DNA of 64,000 bases from Gautieria morchelliformis (taxonomy: Eukaryota; Basidiomycota; Agaricomycetes; Gomphales; Gomphaceae), in contig WHVA01000051.1 in assembly GCA_015179125.1 (NCBI GenBank), positions 186,001-250,000 of the forward strand, given 5' to 3'. The notes beneath the pieces were generated by a model. That model was not told where the DNA came from. It saw only the letters and a program-made list of their open reading frames with translations, and did no database searches. Every line of letters starts with the position of its first letter. Position 1 is the first letter of the stretch. The translations under genes and the position numbers were made by a program. Of the stretch, positions 19,580-29,559 are shown one piece after another.

Positions 19580-20888
19580 TCCCTCATTGTTTCCGCCTCA
19601 CCCATTCTCCACTTCCGCACCCTCTTCCGCATTCCCTATCTCCACACTGACCAACTCGGTCCCCACCCTGTATCCGCCACCTGACTCGACCCGTTTCCAC
19701 CCCATTTCCTCCTGCATCTGCAAGTCCATTCTTCCCGACCATGTCATTCCGCCACCGGTACTCCCGCTTGAACTGCTCCAAGACCGCCAACATAATGGTC
19801 ATCTGGTTCTGGAAGGACAGCAACTGCTGTTCCTGAACCGCCGCCATCTCCACGAGGATGTTCCGGACCCCGCGTTGGGTTTTCGGATCCCCCTCAATGA
19901 CTCCGCAATGTCAAGCAGTGGGGACACCATGGAGAAGCGGCTTGAGCACTGCTGTCTCCGAGGTTCTGGTCACCGGAAATCCTTCCGCTTTCCGCTCAGT
20001 CCTGGTTTCGACTTGGGGGTTTCAGGCCCCTCGGTCTCGACCCTGCGTCTTTTCCGCTCCACCCTCGCGGCACACCCATCCACCACGCAACGTCGCTTCT
20101 TGTCCCGGCACCGTTCGCAGGCTGTCTCCCGCGGATTTTCCGACCACACACACTCCAGGCCCTTGACCTCGCACGTGTCGCAAGGAGCCTTCTCCTCCTC
20201 ACCGTCCCTGGTTTTCCTTTTCCGGGTCACGGGATTCTCCGGCCCCAGCTCTTGCAACTCCAGTATCCGGGCCATTTTGTCCTTCCGAGCCTGTTGGAAC
20301 TCGTCCGCCCTCCGTTTCCGTTCCGCAACAATATTCGGCATGGGAGCAATGTCTTTTTGCTTCCCCTTGCCCTCTGGGGTGGCGTGCTTTCCGCAGAGCT
20401 TTCCGCTTCGACTCCCCCTCGGATTCTACGACCCTCTGGCAGTTTTGTTTCCGTGAACTCCGGTAAAACACCACAGGACATTTCCGACTCACCCGTTTGT
20501 TCCCCGCCTTTTCCGCCGCGGCCTTGTCTTCCGCAGCTTTTTTGGCCGCGTCCTGTTTCTGCTGCTCCTCGCGGAGGTGCGACTCTTCCTCGCGGCATTT
20601 ACGGTCTTTTTCTTCCCTCTCCTTCCACTCCTGTTCCCGACGCTCCTGTTCCTTGCGCTCCTTCTCCTTGCGCTCCTCCTCCAGACGCTCCCTCTCTTTC
20701 TGCGTGGTTTCCTCGGCCTCGCGCTTTTCCGCCAGCTCCTTCTGCACAAGCATATCAGCAAAGTGCTGCTTCATCTCGACACTGGTCATTTTGGAGAATT
20801 CGATTGGAGTGCTCATGATGGATCGAAGCGAAGACGTGTTTGTTTCCTGCCTATCTTTCGAACTCCGACGCGTTTGTTCACAGGTCAT
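19580..20888 (-). pseudogene. Antisense accessory ORF in E1: coiled coil and Zn2Cys6-like motif
   Basis: It is encoded opposite to gag-pol, starting 50 bp inside the 3' LTR boundary. It opens with ATG at 20888, or at 20816 (MSTPIEFSKMTSVEMKQH). A long Glu/Lys/Arg coiled coil follows (about 20760-20510: EKREAEETTQKERERLEEER and similar). After frame changes near 20500 and 20350 comes a basic stretch with MPNIVAERKRRADEFQQ, then CDTCEVKGLEC and ACERCRDKKRRC (20087-20182). The cysteine spacing is C-x2-C-x6-C-x10-C-x2-C-x6-C, the spacing of fungal Zn2Cys6 DNA-binding domains. The second half resembles a Gal4-type finger most. The C-terminal part (19584-19853) has another helix (LSFQNQMTIMLAVLEQFKRE). 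Function unknown; a nuclear DNA-binding or regulatory role is inference. Confidence 0.6.
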
Positions 20889-20924
20889 GTGATTCCGACT
20901 TGTGGTCTCGCGGGGCTTGACCTT

Positions 20925-20937
20925 AGAAGGGAGATAC
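20925..20937 (+). other. E1 polypurine tract
   Basis: AGAAGGGAGATAC lies directly before the 3' LTR, where the plus-strand primer of reverse transcription is expected. Confidence 0.6.
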
Positions 20938-21598
20938 TGTTACAACCGTTCATTTCTGACTTCTGACCTTCAGTTCCGCAACACTTTCCGCCCCTCCGAT
21001 ATTTCCGACATCCTGCCCCTTGTTCATTTCCCTTGTTCTTTCGACTCTATTACTCGGACCCACCGGACCCACCTCACCGGTCATCAAGACCATATGTCCG
21101 GCCCTCCTTGTGTTTCGTTGTCAGATATGTTTTCCCGACCCCTTGTTCTTTGCCATTGTTCTACCTTATCCTGAACCCCCCTTGTAGTCCCATTGTTTCC
21201 AATTAGTTAGTTCCCACGCATTGTCTACTCGACTTCCGCTTCCCCCGGAATTTGCTTAGTACCATATCATTACCTGTTGTCTCAGCTCTTTGTATAAAAG
21301 CCTGTCATGTATGTCTCTTATTCTGCAATCAGATAATCGCCTTCGATACTTGATTTCCTTCGCTCTATCTCCTGTTCTTAGCACAGCGAGTCTAGCAAGA
21401 CCTCAGTCTCTCCGCCTTCCGTCTTCCACCTTCCGCCTCAGTTCCGACTCAAGTTCCGACCAACCTTTAGTTCAGTACTTTCCGACTTCCGACTCATTTC
21501 CGAAATACTTAGGACGATAGTTCATTGGGGGTGCAACCTATAAGTTGAAGCCGCTGTCCTTTCCAGTTCCAACTTGGCGGAAATCTCGATACGTAACA
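20938..21598 (+). repeat. E1 3' LTR
   Basis: Begins TGTTACAACC and ends GATACGTAACA, 661 bp like the 5' LTR. Many of the few differences are CG versus TG (for example TTCCGAC on the left, TTCTGAC on the right). Confidence 0.93.
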
Positions 21599-22632
21599 CT
21601 CTGTGCCTCTTCTATGGGGCAGCTGATTGAGCACACGTACTTGGAATGACATTCTATAGTCATTCCACGATGTCCGATGCTCCTGCGCAGTCTGTGCTCC
21701 TCTGCGGCGTTTGGTGCCCGCACCTCCTCGGTCGACGTCATGGCCGATGCCATCAGTTGATAGGCGCGCTGTCTCTGATCAGCCACACGTGGTCAATGCT
21801 CTTGTTCCTGTATCTTATCTGATCTACAGATAAGATAGCTGCTCAGTCGTGATGTCATGTGTCTGTCGTCTGCGTGTGTTGAAGTCTGTCTTGATTCTTC
21901 TCTTGTTTCTTTTATTAGTTTCTTTATATATATAGATGACTTTTGAATAGCATAGTTGCATGTATCACAACAATTTCCACATACGATGTAAGTTGTGATT
22001 GGGGGATGAGTGCAAGAAACATCAGCTGTTCAGCTCACTCCCACGTACAATGTAAGTTGTGATTGGAAGGTGAGATGCACGTCGGGTATCATGATGCGTG
22101 GAGATTGGTGAATCCGGAATGTTTTTCCAGATACGCATTCATGCTGCCTGAGTACCAGGCGGGGCTGTGCGGGATTGAGCCATAACGAGAGAGCCCATGT
22201 GTTCTTGAATTATTAGGTATTATCAGAAGGTATCCCAAAATATGACATGGGATCATATACTATGCCATTGGATAAGCCTGTGTAATCATTTTATTATTTA
22301 CATTTTTGTCCAGTGAAGTCACTCAAAGCATAGAAGCTGCAAAGACACATACTCAGTGGTGTTGCTTATCACAGCGAGAATAATAATAAAACATTTCTGG
22401 TCTATCAAATATATTATTCCTGTCTGCGCCACCGTGCACATGCCACACCAATGGTTAGGAAAGTGTCATGACCTCCTTGTACATACAATGCAGGTATCAT
22501 GGTTTGGACAATTTTCTGAGTGTCTACAAGTTCATAGCTTCTAAACAAGACTTGGTTGATAGAATTTGAGCTGGTGTGTAGGGAGCTACTAATACCCTCA
22601 ACAGTCTGCCCATTGCACAGGACAGACGCATG
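21599..22632. other. Unassigned sequence, no supported gene
   Basis: Two copies of a 25-bp block with ATGTAAGTTGTGATTGG occur at about 21975 and 22040. A minus-strand frame at 22414-22659 (81 codons) has no recognised domain. I see no splice-consistent gene. This may be host intergenic sequence. Confidence 0.35.
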
Positions 22633-22776
22633 ATGTCGGCAACCGAAATGGAATGTCAAGTGACATTATTAGGTCATGTAGTCGGTTTCATTGACTCGTC
22701 ACACATGACCCCGTGCATGCATGTTCAATGCACGACCTAATAATGTCACTTGATATTCCACTTTGGTCCCTGACAT
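22633..22776. repeat. Imperfect inverted repeat (46-bp arms, 52-bp spacer)
   Basis: Arms at 22633-22678 and 22731-22776 share CAAGTGACATTATTAGGTC exactly, with a few mismatches outside it. The spacer contains GTGCATGCATG. It could be a small fold-back transposon or an RNA hairpin; no terminal duplication was found. Confidence 0.6.
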
Positions 22777-23889
22777 GCCTTTTGTGTCCCCTTGTTTTAC
22801 CCCTAGTGTCCCTGAAAAATTGCTTTTATGTCAAGTCCACTATTCTATTTCTGTTCCTGTGCAACTCCAATTCTGTCATGCTGTGGATGAGTTACTGTCA
22901 CACCACCATGACATTTCTGTCCCAAGTTTTAGCTGCCGCCCAGCCACTGCATCATATGCTATATATGTGTGCTTGTTCTCATCCCTAAAACCAGGAGGGT
23001 TCAGGATAATTGTCAGATCCTAGGTAGGTGACCTGGTTGGTGAATAAATTAGCTATTTCTCAAAACTTGGATCTCAGTGTTGCAGCACTCTAATTGTGAC
23101 CAAAAGAAGGTGGTTCATGGCAAGTCCGCCGGTTCTCAGTCCTGAATTCTTGGCCATCCCTGCCCTGACCACGCGTTTGTCTCTCTCTGATCACACGGCA
23201 AAGGTCCGACCAGGAGGAAATGCAGCCTTATCAAAGCTGGAGGCTGTCAGAGCGTTTTCCAAGTTATAAATAAGACTGTGCTGCTCATAATCATGTGGGA
23301 TGAAGGAAAAGAGGGTTGATTTCTATTTTCTATTGAGCTCCATGACACGACCAGCTGATTACTATCTTGACACCATGTAGACAGGGGCTTTGTATAGTAG
23401 GTACAAGACTTTATTCCAAAGCTTAACACCCCTGACACTATCCCCATCACTCCCATGACTTTATGACTATAAGTAGTCACCCCTCTAGTTACACGTAGTT
23501 TTTCGACCCATTAACTCACTATCTCGAACACTAGTAGTTACCACTAGTATAGTATAAGTAGCTACTACGAATGTATGAATCAATCATCCAGAATCAACTG
23601 TTTCACCCCTTGAAGTTACTGTAGTCTTGTTTGATAGCTACAGAATTTAAATCTCGATAGTTTACTCCAATTATTCGTTGAGAGTTCACTATTATTGTTT
23701 ACCCTAGACTATCTCAAAAGCGAAGCCTTTTGATATAGTTATCCTCTAGATCGAGACCATACTCTCGTCGACACGGTCACATGACCTTCATCCATCAGTG
23801 CCGGACGCGCCTCGGGAGGCTTAGTCAGCACACAGGAAAGGGACAGATATAGTGGTCACAACCGCTGAGCAATAGGAATCATTTGTCAA
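22777..23889. other. Unassigned sequence, no supported gene
   Basis: Frames of up to 91 codons at 22713-23023 and 23247-23480 show no recognised domain. 23480-23760 contains ACTAGTAGTTACCACTAGT-type palindromic words. Probably decayed repeats. Confidence 0.3.
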
Positions 23890-25829
23890 AGGCATCAATC
23901 TAACATTTTAATCATAAGATTCCAGACATGTGCAAGGAACAGGCTGGCTGCTCCGAGGGCCATGATCATCGTGTGTGTCAGAATGAAGTGGGACACCTTT
24001 CTTACCAAGTCCACGACATTCATGATTGCCTCATAGCCGTGAGACTCCGGGAGTTCAACAATAAACACTGATGGTGTCCCAGCAGGATTCCGGAAAGGGG
24101 AGTGTAACAAGCTCTCCCACAGGTGGACACCGCTGTGCTTTGGTCCAGAGGCAAAGGTTGCACATCTTCATGTACTGTCCAATGTAGCAGGACATCTGAG
24201 GCCATCAGTAGTTCAAAGCCACCCACTCCAGCGTCTTCCACCTGCCAGTGTGCCTCGTGACCCAGGTATCATGGTGTTGGGACATGATGCGGTGGTGGAG
24301 GTCCACCCCATCCGGAACATAGACCTTGCCCCTGAAGTGGAGCAAGCCATCACGTTCTGACCACTCCACTGCCTGTACTGACTGTGAATGCCCTTTTCGC
24401 AGCTCCTCCACCGCCTTCACCACCGATTCCTCCTTCTCTCCATTCCAATATTGCCTCCAGATGTCCTGGAGCATCTCCGCTTCCACCCCAACTGCGGTCA
24501 CTCCTTCGAGGGCACGGATTGCAAAGAGGCTTGGGTGGAGCAATGTCATGTCAGCATTGTCTCTGCTTCCGCTTCCATGATCCGCACGGCAGGATAGGGC
24601 ATCGGGCTTGCTCATGGTGCAGCTGGGGCGATGATGGAGCATGAAGTCGAACCGAGACAGGTATAGGGACCACCGTGCCTGTCGTCAGTTCAATTTCTTG
24701 GACGCGCGGAAGTACTCAAGGTTCTTGTGGTCTGTCCAGATCTCAAATGGACACAGAGCACCTTTGAGTAAGTGTCGCCACTCCTCCAGCGCTTGGATGA
24801 TTGCCAGCATTTCCTTGTCATGGATCTCATAATTCCGCTCCACTGGACTAAGGCTCTCGGAGAAGAAGGCAATCGGATGCCACCTTCCACCATCTTCTGA
24901 TGACTGCTGTGACAAGACCGCTCCAGTGGCTGCATCGGAAGAATCCGCTTCAACTCAATAAGGGTGAGAGTTGTTGGGAAAGATCAGGACTGGGGCAGAA
25001 GTGATCAGCTCCTTGAGTTTGTCAAAGGAGGCCTGTTCCAGCTCCCCCCACTGCTATCCAATGTCCTTCTTGGTGAGGTCGAAGAGGGAATGGGCATGGC
25101 AGGAGAAGTCCTTGATGAACCGCTGGTAGAAATTGACAAACCTGACGAAGGACTGGACTTCTTTCTTGTTCTGCAGCGTAGGCCATTCCGACACACTGGA
25201 AACCTTGACTGGGTCCATCTCCACCATTCCTTCCGACACAATCACCCCAAGATACTCTATTCATGTGTGCTCAAATTCACACTTCTCTGGCGTGAGAAAC
25301 AGGTTGTACTCCCGGAGCCATTCTAGCACTCTCCGCATGGTCTCCCGATGTTCCGTCAGTGTCTTTGTGAAGTTGAGGATGCCATCAAGGTAGATGCAGA
25401 CGACCCCTTCCACTATCATGTCACAGAAGATGTCATTCATCATCGTCTGGAATGTGGAAGGACTGTTAGTGAGGCCAAAGAATATGACCTGTGGCTTGAA
25501 GAGTCCTCAGTTGGTGCAGAATGCTGCCTTCCACTCATCCCCTTCGCGGATCTGGACATTGTTGAAACCCCAGCAGACATCCAGCTTAGTGAAGTACCTT
25601 GCACTGCAGAGTTGTGTGATCAGTTTGGAAATGAGTGGGATGGGGTACTGATTCTTGATCGTGATCGCATTCAAGGCTGCACAAGTCTGAGCGAGCCATC
25701 CTGCTTCTTGATGAAGAACACTGGAGATGCCATGGGCGACGTGGAGGGGCGGATCCTCCCTGTATGGAGGTTCTCCGCAGGAAATGCATCAAGCTCTACC
25801 TGCTCCCTGGGTGACAGCCGGTAGACCTT
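23890..25829 (-). pseudogene. Ty3/Gypsy pol remnant (RT, RNase H, integrase N-part)
   Basis: Minus strand, from right to left. RT begins with [19 protein letters not shown] near 25750 and continues to FFGLTNSPSTFQTMMND. The polymerase box is YLDG instead of YLDD (25381-25392). FVRFVNFYQRFI follows. RNase H has EIHDKEMLAIIQALEEW and WTDHKNLEYFRAS (about 24700-24850). The integrase zinc-binding part (RIMSQHHDTWVTRHTG, then CNLCLW) lies at about 24120-24300. Stops and shifts occur every 150-300 bp. The catalytic Asp loss and broken frames make it non-functional. Its right edge abuts the E2 5' LTR and its left edge stops before the integrase core ends. Confidence 0.85.
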
Positions 25830-26036
25830 TGTAAATATAGGTATTTACCTGTGTTGTCGCGAGGCAACACATAATAGCTGGTAGCTCACATAGCGCCAGT
25901 GGGTCCTCACAGACCCACTGTATAGTCCTTGTGTGGGAATCCACCGGGATTCCCCAGCTTAACTTTACCTGTAACCGTCACTACGTTGTATTAGAATCAC
26001 CATAGTTTGGTCGAGTTCTGCTGCCTTCTGATAACA
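25830..26036 (+). repeat. E2 5' LTR
   Basis: Begins TGTAAATATAGG. It shares with the 3' LTR the CCAGTGGG..ACCCACTGTATAGT palindromic region, a TTACCTGT..GTCACTA block and TGGTCAAGTTCTGC (here TGGTCGAGTTCTGC). The exact right end is uncertain. The two LTRs are clearly diverged, so E2 is much older than E1. Confidence 0.7.
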
Positions 26037-26247
26037 CAAGTAATAAGCCAAACATCTTACACCTTTTTGAACTTCCAACGACTGTTTGCCTAGCATACAG
26101 TTGAAGAGTGGTTCTTGCAGCATCTTAAACAAGATCGCTGTGTTGACAATTGAAAAAATCGTCAGAAAACGAACGTAGTACAACATACTACCATCAAACC
26201 CACTCAGTTGAACGACACGATCTAGCAGTTCGCGCAACAAAACCCGG
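26037..26247. other. E2 untranslated leader
   Basis: It lies between the LTR and the first gag frame. No standard tRNA primer-binding motif is recognised and no gene is seen. Confidence 0.4.
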
Positions 26248-28778
26248 GTGCAGCCTAGCGACACCACGGCTGATGCTACCTTGGGCTCAGGGCCCAAGGA
26301 GATAGAAGACGGCGAAGTAATAGAGCTCGCCACACCTGTCCTAGCACCAGAGGTCGCGGACACCATCGACCACATGTCTCTGAGCGTGGATGAAGTGGAA
26401 GGACAGGATGGGGACAAGTCACGCTCCCCATCCCGCTTGCCCCTGCCTCACAATAAGGGCAAGGGCCGAGCCAGGTCACCTGTCAGCAATGATGAAGGCT
26501 CAGCATCGGACCGGAGGAAAGATCAGACGACCATTGCTCCTCCCAAGGAACAACGTCAAAAGCGAGGAGCACCTGAGGATAATCAGGACTCGGAATACTC
26601 AAGCTCAAGTCAAAAGAGTTCGAGGACAAACACCGCTGATGAAACAACGGTGACCGTGCGGCTGAACAATCAGCTACACAAAGCAACCCAACGCATTGGC
26701 CACGCTGATGCGAGGAACGAGCAGATAGGCCGTGAACTGGAGAACGTGGCTGACGGGATCACCGGCATAGTCATGACAGCCCGCGGACTAGCCAGGTCGC
26801 TCGCGGGCCTGCGAGCGGCGCTGACTGAATCCCAAATGGACGTGCGCCAGAGTAACACAGAGATTGCCAGCATAAGGGCGACACTACAAGCCCTTGAAGA
26901 CAAAAACAAGTGTCGCCGCCACCGAGGGTCGCATAGAGCGACAGACAGCGGGCACGACAGCGCCGCTGAAGACCAGCGTGAAGCACACGATCGGCGATGA
27001 ATGCCACCGCCAAACATCCCATCCATGCAGATGTATGATTCAGGAACAAATTGAGAAACTGTGGGACCAACACAGCCCCAGCGAGGGATGGCAAAACCAT
27101 CCAACAGGCGATCCGAACAGGTGACCTCGGAGGTCAACTCCGAGGACACGGCCGCGAACCTGGAGCTCGAAGTCGAGCACTGGCAACGGAAAGAGGCGCA
27201 AGCCACCCGTCACTACACGCGTGCCCTGGAGCTGCGCAGGCAGCATGCCGAAGAGGCGGTGACTCAAGTGCAGACCACCCAGCTGCCGAACGAGCAGCAG
27301 GAGCGTGTCGTCCAGGAGGCCAGACAAGCACATTCTGCTCTCTCGAGCAGACTACGAGTCCAGAATGCGGGATTGACAGGGGACACCCGACATCAATCCC
27401 CACGAAGCAGTGAACAGTTAGAAACTGCCCCACCACGTGCCGCTATGCAGCCACGCGAAAGGTCCGTTGCCTTGACTGAAGGTCAAGGCATCCCGGACCA
27501 AATCGAGGGCCCACAGGAGCCATACGATGGCGTCACACAGATGATCCGTGTAGCGCTCGCCGACACCACAGACACGGACCCTGAAAAGTCCATGCTCGTG
27601 AAAGCTGGCTCATCCCGAGCCATATGCCGGAGGTTCAGACCTCGAAGAATTCGAGGGGTTCGTAGCGGGCATCTTGAGGTGGCTCAGATGAACTGCCTAC
27701 TAGGGCCAACCACCATGCAGATGCGGTGGATTACCTGGGCACTCGCCTAACTGGCGAAGCCCAAGAATGGTTCGTTCGAAACGTTGAGCGTTTCGATCGT
27801 CAGGTCCATGAATGGACCTTGGAAATGGCTATGCAAGGGCTGCAGAAGAGATTCATGCACACCCTCATGTACCACCACACGTCGAAAAAATTCGACGTGG
27901 TCGTGAAAGGCACGAAGACCGTTCAGGAAATGCTGAACGAGCTCACGAAGTACTCGGCGTGGATGATACAACTGCCCGATGAATACATGCTCCGAAGACA
28001 GTTTGTGTCAGCATTACGGGATACATTGCACAATGAAGTCCTGAAAAAAGGCTACAATGCCAAATCCAGCTTGATCGAGCAGCTCTTCGAAGCTGCCCGA
28101 ATGATCGAGGAAGCATCCTGGTACAACCAAGGGATGTGGCGGGCAGAAACTGCGGCCACAACCGCCATCACGTCTCGGCTTGTGATGAGCAAGCCGACCG
28201 CACAGTCAGGCTTTAACAAGCCCACTGCATTCCAGGCAAACAAGGCCTTCTGCCAACCCATGGCGACAAAGCTGCCACAAACAGGTCATCCGCCTGAGGC
28301 GTCGGGAAGCTCGGCAAAGCCGAGCTACCTGCAAAAGCCATCTGGCCACCCTCCAGATAGGCCACAAAATGCCCCTAGCAGTTCAAGCTGCTTTGAACGC
28401 GGCCAGACAGGCCACATTAAGGCGAATTGCCCATGCCTGAAGCCGAAAGTGCATACAGCGGCCGTACGGCAGGACGACGATGAGGGTCCGGAGGTTCCCA
28501 TCGATGCCTCTCTTCAAGAGATTGAAGAGGGGGAGGGTGACCCTCAGGAAACTGAGGATCAAGAAGGGAATGGCGAGCCAGAAGAAGCCTGGGAGCCAGA
28601 GCCATCCCAATATTACGATTGGGATGAAGACATGGCAGACAACCAAACTGCCTACAGATCCAGCGCGATTAGAATCGCGCAGGTAGACGAGACAGCAAAA
28701 GTCATGGCTGCCCGAATGACGGCCCCAGACAAGGCGGCCAAACCGATGTATCACCATCGGAGCAAACACCGCACGTGA
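26248..28778 (+). pseudogene. E2 gag, broken by a stop and frameshifts
   Basis: The N-terminal acidic, Ser-rich part (26248-27000) and a coiled-coil-like part (27061-27600) share one frame, interrupted by a TGA at 26998-27000. The capsid domain begins at PEPYAGGSDLEEFEGFV (about 27615) in another frame and continues after a further shift from 27726, with DYLGTRLTGEAQEWFVRNVE. The zinc knuckle (about 28389-28430) reads CFERGQTGHIKANC: the second Cys ligand is Arg, so it is unlikely to bind zinc. An acidic tail follows to 28778. Confidence 0.82.
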
Positions 28779-29238
28779 AAACCATACCCTGTTGGGGTAC
28801 TGGGAAATCGGTGGCACAAAGGCCCACTGTCTGCTAGACAGTGGGAGTGAAGGGGTACTGCTATCCCCCGAATTCACGCGTGCCACTGGTATAAAAACAT
28901 TTGCCTTGGAACAGCCAATTGCCCTGCAATTGGCATGCATCGGTAGTCAATCAATGATCAACTATGGGACAAACACGACCATTAGATTTGGTTGTGAAAC
29001 AGTCAAAGAATACTTTGACGTGGCGAATGTCGAGTACTACGACGCTATCTTAGGGACTCCGTTCCTAAGGAAACTAGGAGTGACCCTGGACTTCGCCAGT
29101 CCAGGGACGATCCGTGTGGGGAATGAAACCATCCCCACAGGAAAAGTAAGCTTCAACGACGAAAAGCCGTCGAAGAACGGCGTGGACCCAAAGGTGAGTA
29201 GAATCACCTCGGGGCCCATGCCCCCCCTGGCCAATTGA
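28779..29238 (+). pseudogene. E2 aspartic protease
   Basis: Retropepsin-like domain with CLLDSGSEGVLLSPEF (the catalytic DSG at about 28836), LQLACIGSQSMINYG and YDAILGTPFLRKLGV, the second conserved block of the fold. The 148-codon frame is uninterrupted. It lies immediately after gag in a different frame and would have been part of Gag-Pol. I class it as part of a dead element because the rest of pol is broken. Confidence 0.78.
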
Positions 29239-29559
29239 AGCCAGGAGGACGAGTCTCGCGACTCGTCCTCACCCTCTCCCTACACCCATAGGGAGAGACG
29301 CTGTCATCTCATGATGAAAGCGCTAGAAAAAAGGAAACAGCCGCCAAGTGCCAGAGGTCCAAACAGATGTACACAGCGCTTGATGGCTGCCCAAACCACA
29401 ACCATCGTCCTCACGGACACGATGACATCCCTCGCTTGCGCGAGGAATGGATGGACAAGATCGCCGACCTTGTCAGCGGTATTCCTTTGGAACTCCCTCC
29501 CTTATGGGAGGTGAATCACGAGATCAATCTTATTGATCCCGACAAATGCATGCGGTATC
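29239..29559 (+). pseudogene. E2 N-terminal part of reverse transcriptase
   Basis: After a short shifted linker the frame at 29367-29559 reads WMDKIADLVSGIPLELPP and EVNHEINLIDPDKCMRY, the segment directly upstream of the RT fingers in this Gypsy clade. It is cut at 29559/29560, where the E3 LTR begins. The palm domain is absent from the window. Confidence 0.75.

Larger units (their letters stand above)
13673..21598 (+). mobile_element. E1: full-length chromodomain Ty3/Gypsy element
   Basis: 7,926 bp from LTR to LTR. Two 661-bp LTRs of the same length differ only at scattered positions. Inside are gag, protease, RT, RNase H, integrase and chromodomain in Gypsy order, then an antisense accessory ORF and a purine tract (20925-20937) before the 3' LTR. 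The flanks do not give a target duplication: TGACT on the left, CTCTG on the right. TTCCG words are extremely frequent through the LTRs and the coding part alike. Several small frameshifts break gag and pol. Confidence 0.93.

Noticed and set aside
20252..20966. Plus-strand Phe/Leu/Ser-rich frames at the 3' end of E1
   Set aside because: They are the complement of the coiled-coil antisense ORF. The minus strand gives Glu/Lys/Arg helices and a cysteine motif, which is the more protein-like reading.
26248..27000. Independent host gene at the start of E2 gag
   Set aside because: It is in the same frame as the following coiled-coil region, lies directly after the E2 LTR, and leads into the capsid domain.
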